Source: Rhexocercosporidium sp. MPI-PUGE-AT-0058
Lineage: Eukaryota; Ascomycota; Leotiomycetes; Helotiales
DNA: 64,000 nucleotides
Direction: 5' to 3'
Assembly: GCA_020746875.1 (NCBI GenBank)
Contig: JAGTJL010000022.1
Coordinates: 124,001 to 188,000, forward strand
Shown piece by piece: positions 61,956 to 64,000 of this stretch. Position 1 is the stretch's first letter; every line of letters starts with the position of its first letter. A model generated the notes under the pieces. It ran no database searches, had not been told where the DNA came from, and was given only the letters and a program-made list of their open reading frames with translations. The position numbers and the translations under genes are program-made.

Positions 61956-63687
61956 TTACAATCTCGCAGCCAATCTCTGCTCCGTATCACCCATAGCCCA
62001 TTGACTCCTACAAGTGCGACTCCTCACTTTCTCCGCATCCTCCTTACTGATCCCCCTCGCCTCCACAGCAGCATTATACCCCAGCCAGCTCTTCCTCCTA
62101 ATCTCCTCATCACTCATCTTCTCATTAACCCCACCATCAGCCCTCTTGTAAACATTCACAACGACAGCACCCCCAAGGCCAAGATTGTGCTGCAGCGCCA
62201 CATCCGCCCCATCAACCAATCTATTATTCGCCCACCCCCTCAACTGCCAGCTCAACTCCGCACACTGCGCCAACCCAGTCGCTCCCAACGGGTGGCCTTT
62301 TGAAATCAACCCGCCAGACGGATTGACAACAACTTGTCCACCATACGTGATATCGCCATTCCGAACCATCTCATGCGCCTTCCCGGGTTCGGAGAATCCA
62401 AGACCATCGAGGAGGATAAGTTCGTTGGCTGAGAAGCAGTCGTGCACTTCGCAGACTTTGATGTCTTTGGGTGAGACGCCGGCTTCTTTCAATGCCGCTT
62501 GCGCGGCGCGCTTGGTCATGTCGTGGCCAACCAGTTGCATAGCGCTGCGGGAGTAGAGCTCGGGTGTGTCAGTCATCAAGCTTTGGCCGGCGATGAGTAC
62601 GGCTTGTGATTTGAGGTGGGGTCGGGCGTCGAGGAAGGCTTGGGATACTATTACGGCTGCTCCGGCGCCATCTGAGGTCTTTCATTTTGCAAGGGTTAGC
62701 TTGAAATTCTTGAATCAAGTTAGGGGAATGGCAAAAGACTTTAAGTGAAAGCAATTTCTTAGAACATTTGAGGGAGGAGTTGAGATAACATACCGGGCTG
62801 CATTGAAGCTTAGTAAGTGGGTAGTGAATCATGGGCGAGTTCTCAATTTCCTCAAGAGAGTAGGCTTGATTAAACTGTGCGTATGGATTCTTCTGCGAGT
62901 GAACATGGGAGATACGCCCGATCTCAGCGAAATCTCGGGCCTCGGCTCCATATCTAATGAACATAAATTAGCAACACATACACATGCCTCATGTAGCTCG
63001 ACAAGCAACCGCGAATTTTGGGACTGAGTACTCACTTCTCCATATACTCCCTACCCGCATTGGCGAAATATTGAGGGTTGGGCGGTCCTCTCTCTTTCCC
63101 ACTGAGTTCATACATCATCTTTGCACTCAGACCCATGGGACTTGGCCGATCACTCCATTTGCTCTTGATGCTGCCGGGCTCCATTTTTTCGAAGCCAATT
63201 ACCATCGCGCAGTCGATGGCGCCGTTCTTGATCAGGGTGCGTGCGAGATGCAAGCCTGTCGATCCGGTCGCGCATGCGTTGTTGGTGTTGTAAATTGGGA
63301 TGGATGTCATCCCGAACCTGGGGAAAGAAATCAATGTTAGTTTTTTAAATTCTAGGATGGACTTTATAATTTCAGGCTCTTGTAAACAGGGTATTGCGTG
63401 GCTCTCGGATGAGGAAGGGCGATCCGGGCCACACCGAGAAGTGGACAGAGAAAAATCAAGCTTGAAATCACTTACTGATAAAAGACCCGCTGACCGGAAG
63501 TCGTATCCCCATAACAGAAACAGGCAATTCCAGTCTCAACATCATCATAGTTGATCTGAGCATCCAGCATTGCTTTGATGCCAGCTTCATAACCCATTTC
63601 TGGGTACTCACGCAAGCCACGTGGTTTGATGAATTTTGTCAATCCTACGCCGAGGACATAGGCTGGAATATCATTTTTCGGAGCCAT
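61956..63687 (-). CDS. SCP-x-type thiolase, probably peroxisomal
   Basis: Exons 63687-63476, 63317-63036, 62953-62794, 62678-61956 (phases 2, 2, 0), 458 aa. It belongs to the thiolase superfamily, SCP-x/nonspecific lipid-transfer-protein thiolase type, which cleaves 3-oxoacyl-CoA (often branched-chain or sterol side-chain) with CoA. The nucleophile is Cys86 in NTNNACATGSTG. The active-site histidines are in EVHDCFSANEL and GGLISKGHPLGATG, and the closing LGLGGAVVV is typical. It ends in ARL, a conservative variant of the SKL peroxisomal targeting signal (PTS1), so peroxisomal beta-oxidation is likely. There is no C-terminal SCP2 domain, as is usual for stand-alone fungal members. Confidence 0.93.
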
Positions 63688-64000
63688 GATGGGCAGTTAA
63701 TCCGGATCCAGATACGGCGATTTCTGTGAAGCTGTTAGCTTTCTAGTGTGCAATGTCAGCATGTGGAACTGCAGGAAACGATTTTGCTTGTAAAAGAACT
63801 AACGGACCGTTCTTGATATCGAATTGATACGTCCTTCAGCTTCGTCTTGGTTTATGCTCTCCTATCGTTCCGATGTTTCTAGTTCCATGGAAGTTGGAAA
63901 GTTGTAGTGACGTTGAAGACATGAGGTTCTTGAAAGTTATATCCGGGTGGCTTGCCCCGCCCCCGCATTGAGCTAGAGCCCAGCCCAGACTAGACCTCGG
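63688..64000. other. Promoter region of the thiolase gene
   Basis: Upstream of the minus-strand thiolase; no coding sequence seen. Confidence 0.5.

Overview
The window is nuclear DNA of a filamentous ascomycete (Pezizomycotina). Most genes are split by short introns of about 45-75 nt with GTATGT/GTAAGT-type donors and CTAAC/CTGAC-like branch sites. Several families are typical of this group: a HET-domain protein, a 2EXR-type relic, MARVEL-type tetraspan proteins, a DUF8035-like protein, a secreted catalase-peroxidase and GPI-anchored Cys-rich proteins. A leotiomycete-like fungus would fit, but that is impression only. All exon models below were built by eye from splice signals plus reading-frame phase, with no transcript or homology search.

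Layout. 0-5 kb: gene-poor, with a degenerate frame (919-1558), a broken 2EXR gene (1879-2709) and a G-rich hairpin. 5-10.4 kb: a Ser/Pro-rich disordered protein (minus), a 100-bp tandem repeat carrying hairpins, and a MARVEL protein (minus). 11.4-16.6 kb: a small minus-strand candidate gene, a Cys-rich relic, and a nine-exon secreted Ser/Thr-rich protein with a predicted 12-nt microexon. 17.3-22.2 kb: a frameshifted F-box gene, a second tetraspan protein (minus) and a GNAT-like acetyltransferase. 23-27.4 kb: a GPI-anchored protein with a duplicated six-cysteine module, then a six-exon NAD(P)-dependent aldehyde dehydrogenase.

29-39.4 kb: two related C2H2 zinc-finger genes 3.4 kb apart, then an Arg/Glu-rich DUF8035-like protein behind a long CT-rich promoter. 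39.4-44.7 kb: the longest gene desert. 44.9-49.5 kb: a secreted KatG-type catalase-peroxidase (plus) and two small single-TM proteins (minus). 50.4-56.5 kb: a membrane-anchored nucleotide pyrophosphatase/phosphodiesterase and an APC-family permease, both minus. 58.4-63.7 kb: a large single-exon HET protein with two ubiquitin-interacting-like motifs at its N-terminus, convergent with an SCP-x-type thiolase ending in a PTS1-like ARL.

There is no evident biosynthetic cluster. The genes look like a mix of housekeeping metabolism (ALDH, peroxisomal thiolase, permease, phosphodiesterase), cell-surface and oxidative-stress functions (KatG, GPI and secreted proteins) and recognition or regulatory genes (HET, C2H2, F-box relic). 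The most unusual item is the UIM-HET architecture.
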